Source of the DNA: Deltaproteobacteria bacterium UBA6601
Lineage (GTDB): Bacteria > Myxococcota_A > UBA796 > UBA9615
DNA length: 9,270 bases
Direction: 5' to 3'
Assembly: GCA_002433485.1 (NCBI GenBank)
Contig: DJIF01000024.1
Span: forward strand, 1 to 9,270
The notes below the pieces were generated by a model. The model ran no database searches. It was not told the origin of the DNA and saw only the letters and a program-made list of their open reading frames with translations. Positions 1 to 6,830 of the stretch are shown here, one piece after another. Made by a program: the position numbers and the translations under genes. Every line of letters begins with the position of its first letter. The first letter of the stretch is position 1.

Positions 1-1203
1 GATCTCATCGAGGAACAGCGTGCCGCCGTTGGCATCCTCAAACTTGCCCTGCTTGTCGAGTAGTGCGCCGGTGAAGGCGCCTTTCTTGTGCCCGAACAGC
101 TCGCTTTCCAGCAGGTTCTCAGGGATCGCACCGCAGTTGATGCTCACAAAGGGGCCGGCGCGGCGGTTAGAGCGCTCGTGGATCTCTCGTGCGACCAACT
201 CTTTGCCGGTCCCTGTCTCGCCGGTCACCAGCACGCTCAGGTCGGTGGGCGCAACCTTGCTGAGAGTGCGGAACACATCGACCATGGACTGGTCATTGCC
301 GATCATGGCACCACCCAGTCCGGTCCCTGACTGGACATCGCGGGCCAGGTCTTCGTTTTCGAGTCGAAGCTCGTCGAGCAGCAGCGCGTTGTGGAGGATT
401 AGACCTGCCTGTGCGGCGAAGATCTTCAGCAGCTCCAGGTCGTCCATGTCAAACAGGCCCAGCGCACCTTCATTACCCAGGTAGAGAACACCGATGAGGT
501 TGTTGCGGGCCATCAGAGGTACGCACATTACTGAGCTCAAGCGGAGATCAAGAACGCTCTTGCTCTGGCCCAGGACGGTGTCGTTGAGTGCGTCGGAGAT
601 GATGATGGGCCGACGCTCTTTGAGCACACGGGCGATTACCGAGTCACTGACCTGGGATGGATCGCTACCAACGTCGACTCGATCTACGTTGCGTGCTGCC
701 GGGATGTTGATGCGGTCTCCGTCGATGTGGATCAGGAAGCCTTTGTTGGCGCCGCATAGGGAGATCACTGAGTCCAGCAGGGTCTTGAAGATCTCAGGCA
801 CCTCCATGCCCAGCAGCAACTGCTCGGCGAAGGTGGTGATTTTCTCAAGGCGCGGATCAAGGGCCTGCTGCTTGCTGGTAACTTCCTTGCGCGGTTTGGC
901 TTTGGCCTGTTCTCCCGGTGCGGTCATGGAGAACGCCAGCTCGGTTCCGCCCATCATCAGCAGGTCGCCGTCCTTGAGGCTGTAGTTGCGTCGATTGCGG
1001 CCATTCACCAACAGCACTGCGTCGGGGTCCAGCGAGGTCAGCACCCAGGTCTTGCCATCGCGCAGGATCTGGGCGTGGTAGGGCTCGATACCCGGGTCAC
1101 TGATGGAGAGGTCATTGTCGGCCGCCCGGCCAACTCCGCATAGCTTTCGAGCAATCTCGAAGCGCTGCACCTGCTCGCCATCGTGGTAGGTCAGAAAGGG
1201 CAC
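1..1203 (-). CDS. FHA-GAF-AAA+ sigma54-dependent transcriptional activator (3' part outside window)
   Basis: Enhancer-binding activator that would remodel sigma54 RNA polymerase using ATP; cytoplasmic. The window holds the first 401 codons. An FHA-like domain spans about residues 1-95 (GRAADND at 25-31, YHAQI at 42-46, VNG at 66-68). A GAF domain follows (about 120-275, including GVLYLGNE), then a probable coiled-coil linker and the AAA+ domain. The AAA+ part shows Walker A GETGTGKE (328-335), the sigma54-contacting GAFTGA loop (375-380) and Walker B LFLDEI (396-401). The rest of the ATPase and the expected C-terminal Fis-type HTH lie beyond base 1. GTG at 1203 is chosen because an in-frame TAG stands 12 bases upstream and no ATG lies between; the FHA domain begins almost at once. 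No strong Shine-Dalgarno is seen. It follows the upstream gene by 75 bases and may share its transcript. The FHA domain lacks the usual Ser and Asn ligand contacts, so phosphothreonine binding is uncertain. Confidence 0.93.
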   Translation of the reverse strand, partial: MPFLTYHDGEQVQRFEIARKLCGVGRAADNDLSISDPGIEPYHAQILRDGKTWVLTSLDPDAVLLVNGRNRRNYSLKDGDLLMMGGTELAFSMTAPGEQAKAKPRKEVTSKQQALDPRLEKITTFAEQLLLGMEVPEIFKTLLDSVISLCGANKGFLIHIDGDRINIPAARNVDRVDVGSDPSQVSDSVIARVLKERRPIIISDALNDTVLGQSKSVLDLRLSSVMCVPLMARNNLIGVLYLGNEGALGLFDMDDLELLKIFAAQAGLILHNALLLDELRLENEDLARDVQSGTGLGGAMIGNDQSMVDVFRTLSKVAPTDLSVLVTGETGTGKELVAREIHERSNRRAGPFVSINCGAIPENLLESELFGHKKGAFTGALLDKQGKFEDANGGTLFLDEI

Positions 1204-1278
1204 GGAGGAAGCCTATCCCGAATCCAGCTGGAGTGCGACCTGCTGGCGGCCCGGTCCAGTGCTAACACGCAGACAGGG

Positions 1279-2235
1279 TCACCAGAACTGGATCACCAGA
1301 CCGGTGGGTCCGGGGCGAATCTGCGGCCCTTTGGTGACGCGCTCAGCCGGCTCGCCTCGCTTACTTGGACGCCGCTCAGGGTTGCGCTCGTAGCTACGCC
1401 GCAGACTCAAAGAAACGACGATGTCGGTGATCAGTGCAGCCCAGAACACTGCAAAGCTGATGTAGGTGCCGTAGCGTCCGAATTCAGTCGCGCTGTAGCC
1501 AGCTGGGCTGAGGTCTTCGATCAGGGCTGCTCGCATGATGATGCTTGCGAGGTTGATGCTGAGCGCAGCAATCTCGGTGCTCATCAGCAGGTTGGCGGCC
1601 TTGGGGTGGCCGAGGAAGCGCAGTCCAATGCCGAAGGCCGGTACAAACCAGCGGCGGCGCAGTACTCGGGTGGAGGAAACACTGTCCTGTAGCTCAGGGA
1701 AGACGATCCCCGGGGGTTCTGAGACGGGTCCATTGGCGGCAATGTAGGCGTCTCGTTGGCGGTTGTAGAAGTCGAGGATGTCAGGGCGCGTGGTTACGGG
1801 GCTGGGGAGATAGTCCGGATCCAGACGCAGCGCATAGCGCAGCTTCTCTGCAGCCAGAGAGGCGTGTGGGTCCCCTCTGAGCAGCAGGGTGAAGGCGTAG
1901 TAAAGAAAGCCTTCGTGGAGATCCTGGCGGGTACGTAGCTGTACCGGGCTGTCGAGAATGGCGGCGAAGTCCTCCTCGGCCGCGGCGAATTCGCCGCGTT
2001 CATAGTGACTGCGTGCTTCCTGCAGGAGTTCTTCCGCATTGGGTTCATTAGCTGTCAGCCCTGTACGTTCAGCCTGACTTTCCGGCTGCCCCAGTGGCGC
2101 AGGCTCGGCCGCTGGCCTTTGCAATGGAGTGGCGTTTGCCCAGCTACTGGACAGCAGTAGCAGTGCGCTAGCTAGCCACCAGTAGGGCAGCTTCTCGCTG
2201 CCTTGCACTGTTACATTCGGTCTAGGCTTCAGCAC
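1279..2235 (-). CDS. Exported TPR-like protein with two C-terminal membrane helices, function unknown
   Basis: A 318-residue protein of unknown function. The N-terminus has a hydrophobic signal segment (about 16-35) with a plausible signal peptidase I site after ANA (33-35), then a Pro/Ala/Glu-rich stretch. Residues about 68-140 are helical and TPR-like (EARSHYERGEFAAAEEDF, later AEKLRYALRLDPDY). Two hydrophobic helices follow at about 216-236 and 256-277. The C-terminal tail is basic, then ends in the hydrophobic TGLVIQFW. The layout, with a TPR-like part, an LDPDY-containing stretch and an FGIG-containing membrane region, recalls uncharacterised myxobacterial envelope proteins; this is a resemblance from memory. 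The start is GTG at 2235, with AAGG four bases upstream; a second GTG at 2208 would shorten the signal peptide. It begins 53 bases after the preceding gene ends, so co-transcription is likely. It may anchor in the inner membrane and act as a scaffold, but nothing shows a catalytic role. Confidence 0.85.
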   Translation of the reverse strand: MLKPRPNVTVQGSEKLPYWWLASALLLLSSSWANATPLQRPAAEPAPLGQPESQAERTGLTANEPNAEELLQEARSHYERGEFAAAEEDFAAILDSPVQLRTRQDLHEGFLYYAFTLLLRGDPHASLAAEKLRYALRLDPDYLPSPVTTRPDILDFYNRQRDAYIAANGPVSEPPGIVFPELQDSVSSTRVLRRRWFVPAFGIGLRFLGHPKAANLLMSTEIAALSINLASIIMRAALIEDLSPAGYSATEFGRYGTYISFAVFWAALITDIVVSLSLRRSYERNPERRPSKRGEPAERVTKGPQIRPGPTGLVIQFW

Positions 2236-2288
2236 CGCGCCTTGCTCCCGCTCCTGGCTGCCGTCTTGCCGCCAGGTAGCTGATGGTA

Positions 2289-3779
2289 TCAGCGCGGCAA
2301 GGTAGCGCGGAAGAAGCCGGGAAACTCTCCGTCGTTGGTGACCGCTTCATCCCAGATGCCCCCGGATTCCGGGTCCTTGATCAGGATGTGCGCACCCCGC
2401 ACGCCGGTCTGTCCGACGGTGTAGAGGTACCCGTCCATAAGATCGCTCGGACTCATGGTGACCGAGAGTGGCGTCATTGGACTGGTCACGAGGTCTAGCT
2501 CTGTTTGTGTGCGAGCGAAGCGCTGCTCTCCGGTTTCCGTCTGTTCCGGAGCAATGATCTCGATCTCGTAGCGGTCCTTGATGAGGAGTCCTACCCAGGC
2601 TCCATCATCGCCGGTGGTTTCACTGTAGGAGTAGTAGGGCAGTGAAGTCATTCTCAGCTCGATGCGCGCGCCTACCAGGGGTTGACCACTGGGTTGAAGC
2701 ACCTCGACCCTGGCGATCTCGCTGCCTGGAAGAACCAGGTCGAGCTCCAGGATGTCAGTGTCGATGTCGATCTCAAAAGATGTGTCGGCGACGCCGAGAC
2801 CGCGGTCTCCGTGACGTGGTATCGCTCGGGCTCGGTAGTTGCCCTGGGGCAATTCCAGCTGCCAGAGCCCGTCGGTATCGGTCTCGAACTCAGCGCGAAA
2901 GGCTCCTCCGCTGAACTGAGATCCCTGAGTTGCGGCACTTACCCAGCCCTCAATCCGAACCCGCCCTGTCGCGCTGGTACCGCTGGCCTGCTGGACCTTG
3001 CCCAGCACCTGTGCGGTGGGCAGGACCGGAAACTGTACCTCGAGACTTAGTCCGTTCACCTCTGGCAGCAACTGGTTATCCACGCGGATGGGCGCGATGG
3101 GCAGACTGCCGTCGGCGGGCCCGGTTACTACGATGTCATAGCGCTGTCCCGGCACAATCTCGAACAGGAACTGCCCTGCTGAGTCGGTCGTTACTGCAAT
3201 GCCAAGGGGCCGGTCCGGGCGGCCCGCCGGGTAGACGCTTACCACCGCTCCTTCGATGGCTTCCCCTGAACTGAACGAGACCCGGCCCGCGACTGTGGCC
3301 AGCTCGGCCAGCTCCCAGGAGAGGCCATCAGTGCCATCCAGCAGCTCTTCATCGAGAAACATGCTGGGACTGCTTCCTGTGAAGCAGTCCGGGGCGAGAG
3401 CGAGCTGGTAGCGGCTGGGCAGGATGGTTTGTACAAATTGCCCCTGGGAATCGGTTACCGCGCTGAGGTCAGCAAGCTCGCCGTTGCCGTCGAGGAACAC
3501 ACAGGCGCCGGGGAGTCCCCCCCCAAAGGGGTTGAGGAGCTCCCCAGTGATGGTCACCGGCGCCGTCATCTCCACATAGGCAAGGTCGCTGCCGCTCCAG
3601 GTGTAGACCGGGCCAGGCTGACTTCGATAGCTTTGTTGGTAGGGCCCGGGGTCGTAAAGCGTGACCGCAAAATCCCGTGCTGGGGCGATGGGGCCGCCCT
3701 GTTGGCAGTCGGCACCGACAAGGAGCAGCCCCATGAACACGATGTATACAGTCGCGCGGAGCTCTAGCAGCAGCTTCAC
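2289..3779 (-). CDS. Exported protein of repeated carboxypeptidase-regulatory-like beta-sandwich domains
   Basis: A 496-residue secreted or surface protein. It begins with a short hydrophobic segment (about 11-23) ending in GADC (Cys25), which resembles a lipobox but has Asp at -1, so lipidation is uncertain. The rest is mainly repeats of a beta-sandwich unit of the CarboxypepD_reg type. Each unit has a GxV or GEL opening strand, a GA.V/GA.I strand, a T(D/T)..G.(F/W) turn and a (L/I)P...Y closing strand. Units start near residues 75, 163, 257, 355 and 445. In known proteins such domains are structural or adhesive modules without catalysis; no peptidase motif is visible. The GTG start at 3779 overlaps the stop of the upstream lipoprotein gene as GTGA, with GAGG about six bases ahead, indicating translational coupling. 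The last unit stops at ATLPR, just before its expected closing strand. A G8 tract lies in codons for residues 86-88. Likely partner of the neighbouring lipoprotein. Confidence 0.87.
   Translation of the reverse strand: MKLLLELRATVYIVFMGLLLVGADCQQGGPIAPARDFAVTLYDPGPYQQSYRSQPGPVYTWSGSDLAYVEMTAPVTITGELLNPFGGGLPGACVFLDGNGELADLSAVTDSQGQFVQTILPSRYQLALAPDCFTGSSPSMFLDEELLDGTDGLSWELAELATVAGRVSFSSGEAIEGAVVSVYPAGRPDRPLGIAVTTDSAGQFLFEIVPGQRYDIVVTGPADGSLPIAPIRVDNQLLPEVNGLSLEVQFPVLPTAQVLGKVQQASGTSATGRVRIEGWVSAATQGSQFSGGAFRAEFETDTDGLWQLELPQGNYRARAIPRHGDRGLGVADTSFEIDIDTDILELDLVLPGSEIARVEVLQPSGQPLVGARIELRMTSLPYYSYSETTGDDGAWVGLLIKDRYEIEIIAPEQTETGEQRFARTQTELDLVTSPMTPLSVTMSPSDLMDGYLYTVGQTGVRGAHILIKDPESGGIWDEAVTNDGEFPGFFRATLPR
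3517..3524 (-). repeat. G8 homopolymer inside a coding region
   Basis: Eight consecutive C on the plus strand, read as eight G on the coding strand, encode part of PFGGGLPG in the first beta-sandwich unit of the exported repeat protein. Such tracts can slip in replication or sequencing. The reading frame is intact as given, which argues that the present length is the functional one. Confidence 0.9.
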
Positions 3780-4306
3780 GGCTCACCTCGGTCCGTTGCC
3801 GGTTCCTGCGGGCCTGCCTCATCACGGTCTAAGGGCTCTTCGGGAATCTCTGCAGGCAGGAAGAAGTCGTCGCCGTAGGGGAGCACCACTAGCGGCCAGG
3901 TGGTGATCTGCTGGTTGCCTCCTGCTCGGACGGCTAACTCCAACTCTGCGCGGTACGGTTGTGGAGCCAGCGGCAGTCCGTCGCTGTGCAGCGTTACTGC
4001 TTCAACTCCTTCCGCAATTATGTAGTCCTGACGACCATTCAGGCCCACTGGGCGCAGCGTCCATGTGACTCGGTCGGGAGCTGTGATTCGACAACGAAAG
4101 TTACGCAGCCCGGTCTTTGGGTCGAGCAGTACGGGCCGGCTTGGTGCGCTGTTCCATGATCCACCAGCATGGGGACTGCAGTGGCTGCTGCCAGGTGGGT
4201 CCGAGGGGTCGGGTCTCGGATCAGCCTTGTCGGGCGGATAGCCCGGAATCCACAGGCAACCCGAGGCCATCATCAGACCGGCGCTGAGCGTCAGGATTCG
4301 GGGCAT
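3776..4306 (-). CDS. Small lipoprotein, function unknown
   Basis: A 176-residue protein with a lipoprotein signal peptide: basic N-terminus (MPR), hydrophobic core and lipobox ASGC with Cys17 as the lipidated residue. A Pro/Asp-rich tether follows (about 23-40). The C-terminal body has alternating hydrophobic segments (CRITAPDRVTW, YRAELELAV, TTWPLVVLP) suggesting a small Ig-like beta sandwich. The tail is acidic and Pro-rich. I do not recognise a family. The frame stays open to a TTG at 4426, but ATG at 4306 is chosen because it places the signal peptide at the N-terminus; the 40 extra residues would be polar and Arg/Pro-rich. No clear Shine-Dalgarno precedes this ATG. The stop overlaps the GTG start of the next gene by 4 bases, so the two are probably made together and may form a surface complex. 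Which membrane retains it cannot be read safely: residue +2 is Leu, which favours the outer membrane under the E. coli rule. Confidence 0.82.
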   Translation of the reverse strand: MPRILTLSAGLMMASGCLWIPGYPPDKADPRPDPSDPPGSSHCSPHAGGSWNSAPSRPVLLDPKTGLRNFRCRITAPDRVTWTLRPVGLNGRQDYIIAEGVEAVTLHSDGLPLAPQPYRAELELAVRAGGNQQITTWPLVVLPYGDDFFLPAEIPEEPLDRDEAGPQEPATDRGEP

Positions 4307-4455
4307 AGTGGGTTTGATCGTTGAATTGCCTCGGTTCCGCTGAACGGATTCCCCAGCAGGGGCTGGCGGTCTCAGCGGGTCGGTCCGCCGCGCAGCGCGG
4401 GAATGATAGCAGTAAGGAGTCGGCAAAAAGAGCCCTCTAGCCCGGGCATAGTGGG
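4307..4455. other. 149-base intergenic gap with small hairpins
   Basis: This is the longest non-coding gap within the minus-strand gene run. It holds a weak terminator-like hairpin next to the kinase stop. Two further small inverted repeats are CCAGC/GCTGG with a 4-base loop (4353-4366) and CCGCG/CGCGG with a 3-base loop (4388-4400). A minus-strand TATCAT (4403-4408) could be a -10 box, but no convincing -35 stands at 16-18 bases. The gap may contain a separate promoter for the lipoprotein group, or simply be a leader. Confidence 0.45.
4424..4447 (-). terminator. Possible weak intrinsic terminator after the Ser/Thr kinase gene
   Basis: Reading the minus strand, GCCC and GGGC arms enclose an 8-base loop, followed by TCTTTTT. 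It starts nine bases after the kinase stop codon. The stem is only 4 bp, so termination would be partial at best; it could attenuate rather than end transcription into the lipoprotein genes. Confidence 0.3.
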
Positions 4456-6378
4456 TCAGGGGCGTATCAGCTGGGTCGTTCCTGGCAGGAGGTCTTTGGC
4501 TTGAACGCCAAAGGTCACCGAACTGGTCTTGATGATCTCGCCCTGATAACGCACCGTGAACAGGAAGTCGCCTTCGCGATTCAGCAGTACACTACGGTCC
4601 TTGCCAAGGCTGCCCATATCCTGACCGTTCATCTCCAGAGTCGCGTCCGGTGGAAACTCGATAAAGCGAATTCTCGCCGGCTTGTAGCGTCGCTCGATGG
4701 TCTTCTCGCTGAGTTTGTCGGGCATTACGGTAACTATTTCCCGGTGCTCGAAGTGGTAGTTGGTTTCTTCGAGTACGAGTTCGTGCCTGCCGCTCTCTAA
4801 TGAGACGGTCATCGGGGTCCAGTTAACGTATTCGCCGTCGATAAAAACCTTGCTGTAGCCCTTCAAACTGATCACCTTTAGCTGACCGGTGCCCTTCGGT
4901 ATTTCGGTCTCTGTCGCGGCGCCCTGTTGTGCTGCTTGCTCAGCTTTGATGTTCTCACTCTTCGAGGCCATGGCTGCTGCTGGCTGAGCTGCGGTCTCCG
5001 CCGAAATGGCCTGGGTAACAGTGGCTTTGATCTTGGGCTTGTTACGAGGGGCAGGGGATTCTTCAGTGGCCGGTACTGGAGCTGTCGGTTCAGGCGATTC
5101 TGCTGGCTCCTCAGCTACTGGCTCTCGCTGTGCCACTGGTGGCGCCCGATCCGGGATCCGGATCGGCAACATAGGTACTGGCGCGATTCTACCTAGCGGC
5201 TCAAGGCTATCGTCCCAGCGGCGGAAACCATCACTGCTGATCGCCAGCACGCCGAGGGTCAAAAGCAACACTCCGAGGAGCGCAGACCACAGCAACTTCG
5301 CATTTAGGGGCCTGTCGCTGGATGGTGCGGGGGGTCTCATACCCTCGATGATCTCGATGACCTCCCGGTTGTCGCCGTCCAGTGCCAGTACCCGGTTGAA
5401 GGTGCGCAGGGCTGCCGCTGTGTCCTTGCGCGAGATCTCGCGCTTGCCCCGCTCCACCAGAGAGGACATCAGGTGCTGCAGCAAGCTCTCTTCGTAGCCC
5501 TCTGAATTGCTCAGGAAGCTTTCAACCGCCCACATGCCGGGCTGCCCTGGGTCGATGTTGACGCTGCGCAGGAACTCATCGAGGTCAGCGCGGACCTCAG
5601 CTGCCGATGCGTAGCGGTCTTCGCGGTCTGGAGACAGGCAGAGACGAATGATGCGGGTCATGGCGGGGCTGAGGCTGGGAACCCGCTCTGCCGGGTCCTG
5701 GAAATTACCGTCGATGATGGCCTTCAGGACCACCGAAGGGTTACCGCCTCGGAAGGGTAGGGAGCCGGTGACCATGCGATACAGGACGATGCCCAGGGCG
5801 AAGAGATCGGAGCGGTGATCGATTTCCGTGTCAGTGGCCTGTTCGGGCGACATGTACGCGGGGCTGCCAACCAGGGCCCCGGTCATCGTGACATGACTAT
5901 CGTCGACGATGCGCGCGATACCGAAGTCCATCAGCTTGACCGCGCCCTGATCGTCGATCATGACGTTTTCGGGCTTCAGGTCGCGATGGACGATGCCTTC
6001 TTCATGTGCGGTTTGCATCGCATCGCACAGCTCCCGGGCGATCAGCGCAGCAGGTTCAGCCATGATCACCCCGACCCGATCCAGGACGTCGCGCAGGGTT
6101 GGGCCATCGATGAATTCGGTGACGATGAAGCACCGCTCCGACTCCGGCCCCGAGTAGTCGAAGATGCGTAGGATGTTGGGGTGTCGGAGGCTCTCGATGG
6201 CGTGGGCTTCCCGAGCAAAGCGAGTACGGTTTTTGGCGGACGAGGCCAAGTGCGGGTGCAGCACCTTGATCGCTACTTTGCGGCCCAAAGTTGTGTGGCG
6301 GCCGAGGTAGACCACGGCCATGCCCCCCTCGCCGATCTTCTCGAGGACTTCGTACTTCTCGATGACCTCGCCAATCAC
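4456..6378 (-). CDS. Transmembrane Ser/Thr protein kinase with PEGA-like ectodomain
   Basis: Hanks-type (PknB-like) kinase of 640 residues that phosphorylates Ser/Thr on proteins. The cytoplasmic kinase domain (about 9-270) has all catalytic motifs: glycine loop GEGGMAVVY (16-24), VAIK with Lys38, probable helix-C Glu57, HRDLKPEN (131-138), DFG (151-153) and GSPAYMSPEQ (171-180). Thr164 and Thr166 are likely activation-loop phosphosites. A short TPR-like stretch (about 315-345) precedes one membrane helix (about 362-380). A long Pro/Ala/Glu-rich linker leads to a PEGA-like domain (about 496-565, FIDGEYV, TPMTVSLESGRHELV) and a second beta-rich unit (about 568-630). In this topology the C-terminal half is extracytoplasmic and probably senses the envelope. 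The start is GTG at 6378, overlapping the Nudix gene stop as GTGA; the kinase fold begins eight residues later, supporting it. Downstream lie exported proteins and an FHA activator, plausible ligands and effector. An active enzyme is expected; the signal is unknown. Confidence 0.96.
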   Translation of the reverse strand: MIGEVIEKYEVLEKIGEGGMAVVYLGRHTTLGRKVAIKVLHPHLASSAKNRTRFAREAHAIESLRHPNILRIFDYSGPESERCFIVTEFIDGPTLRDVLDRVGVIMAEPAALIARELCDAMQTAHEEGIVHRDLKPENVMIDDQGAVKLMDFGIARIVDDSHVTMTGALVGSPAYMSPEQATDTEIDHRSDLFALGIVLYRMVTGSLPFRGGNPSVVLKAIIDGNFQDPAERVPSLSPAMTRIIRLCLSPDREDRYASAAEVRADLDEFLRSVNIDPGQPGMWAVESFLSNSEGYEESLLQHLMSSLVERGKREISRKDTAAALRTFNRVLALDGDNREVIEIIEGMRPPAPSSDRPLNAKLLWSALLGVLLLTLGVLAISSDGFRRWDDSLEPLGRIAPVPMLPIRIPDRAPPVAQREPVAEEPAESPEPTAPVPATEESPAPRNKPKIKATVTQAISAETAAQPAAAMASKSENIKAEQAAQQGAATETEIPKGTGQLKVISLKGYSKVFIDGEYVNWTPMTVSLESGRHELVLEETNYHFEHREIVTVMPDKLSEKTIERRYKPARIRFIEFPPDATLEMNGQDMGSLGKDRSVLLNREGDFLFTVRYQGEIIKTSSVTFGVQAKDLLPGTTQLIRP

Positions 6379-6830
6379 CGCTCGATTGTATCCCTACTGG
6401 GGCCAGCTGTAGTGCCGGAGTTCTGAGTGTCCTGCAGGAGCTTGCCGATGATCGGTCGATCAGCGCTGGGAAAACTCTCCTTATTGAGGTCCTGCGGACG
6501 CTCCCAGCGGATTGCTGCCACTTCCAGCTGTTGCGGTTGCTGTTCTCCTAGGCTGCAGCAGTAAATGCGCAGATCAAGGGCCTTTCCCCCATCGTTATGA
6601 TTGAGTACTTCCGCGAACAAGGCGCCGACGACAACGTTGATTCCCAGCTCTTCGCGCAGCTCCCGGGCCAGCGCCTCCCGGTCAGTTTCTCCGGGCTCCA
6701 CCTTGCCGCCAGGAAATTCCCAGGCTGCCGGCCAGGTTCTGCTGTCGACCGGTCGTTGGGTGACGAGCACCTTCCCTTCCCGTTCGATGAGCGCCCCTAC
6801 GACGCGCAGTGCTGGCGGTGTTGGGCTCAC
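6375..6830 (-). CDS. mutT: MutT-type Nudix hydrolase (probable 8-oxo-dGTP diphosphatase)
   Basis: A 151-residue Nudix enzyme that likely hydrolyses oxidised nucleoside triphosphates such as 8-oxo-dGTP to the monophosphate and pyrophosphate, preventing mutations; cytoplasmic. The Nudix box is complete at residues 42-64 (G, then E48, then REL.EELGI), with the metal-binding REVxEE core intact. The preceding WEFPGG (37-42) and the ADRPII near the C-terminus are typical of MutT itself rather than of ADP-ribose or NADH pyrophosphatases. It is slightly longer than the E. coli protein of about 129 residues, because of a polar C-terminal tail. The GTG start at 6830 follows the TGA of the DUF299 gene with no intervening base, and its own stop overlaps the kinase start by 4 bases. 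Translation of the three is therefore probably coupled. Exact substrate is inferred. Confidence 0.92.
   Translation of the reverse strand: MSPTPPALRVVGALIEREGKVLVTQRPVDSRTWPAAWEFPGGKVEPGETDREALARELREELGINVVVGALFAEVLNHNDGGKALDLRIYCCSLGEQQPQQLEVAAIRWERPQDLNKESFPSADRPIIGKLLQDTQNSGTTAGPSRDTIER

Noticed and set aside
20..985. Two plus-strand open frames of about 155-163 residues
   Set aside because: Ser/Arg-rich shadows opposite the FHA-GAF-AAA+ gene, which is continuous across this whole stretch.
1183..1692. 169-residue open frame on the plus strand
   Set aside because: Opposes the exported TPR-like gene; no signal, domain or ribosome site supports it.
4353..4400. Small inverted repeats as a riboswitch or small RNA
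   Set aside because: Stems are only 5 bp with no conserved motif or T tract; nothing beyond chance GC hairpins can be claimed.
4307..4426. N-terminal extension of the small lipoprotein to a TTG at 4426
   Set aside because: It would bury the lipoprotein signal peptide behind 40 polar Arg/Pro-rich residues and cross the candidate hairpins and terminator tract.
5006..5497. 163-residue Ser/Gly/Arg-rich open frame on the plus strand
   Set aside because: Shadow of the low-complexity linker and membrane region of the kinase.
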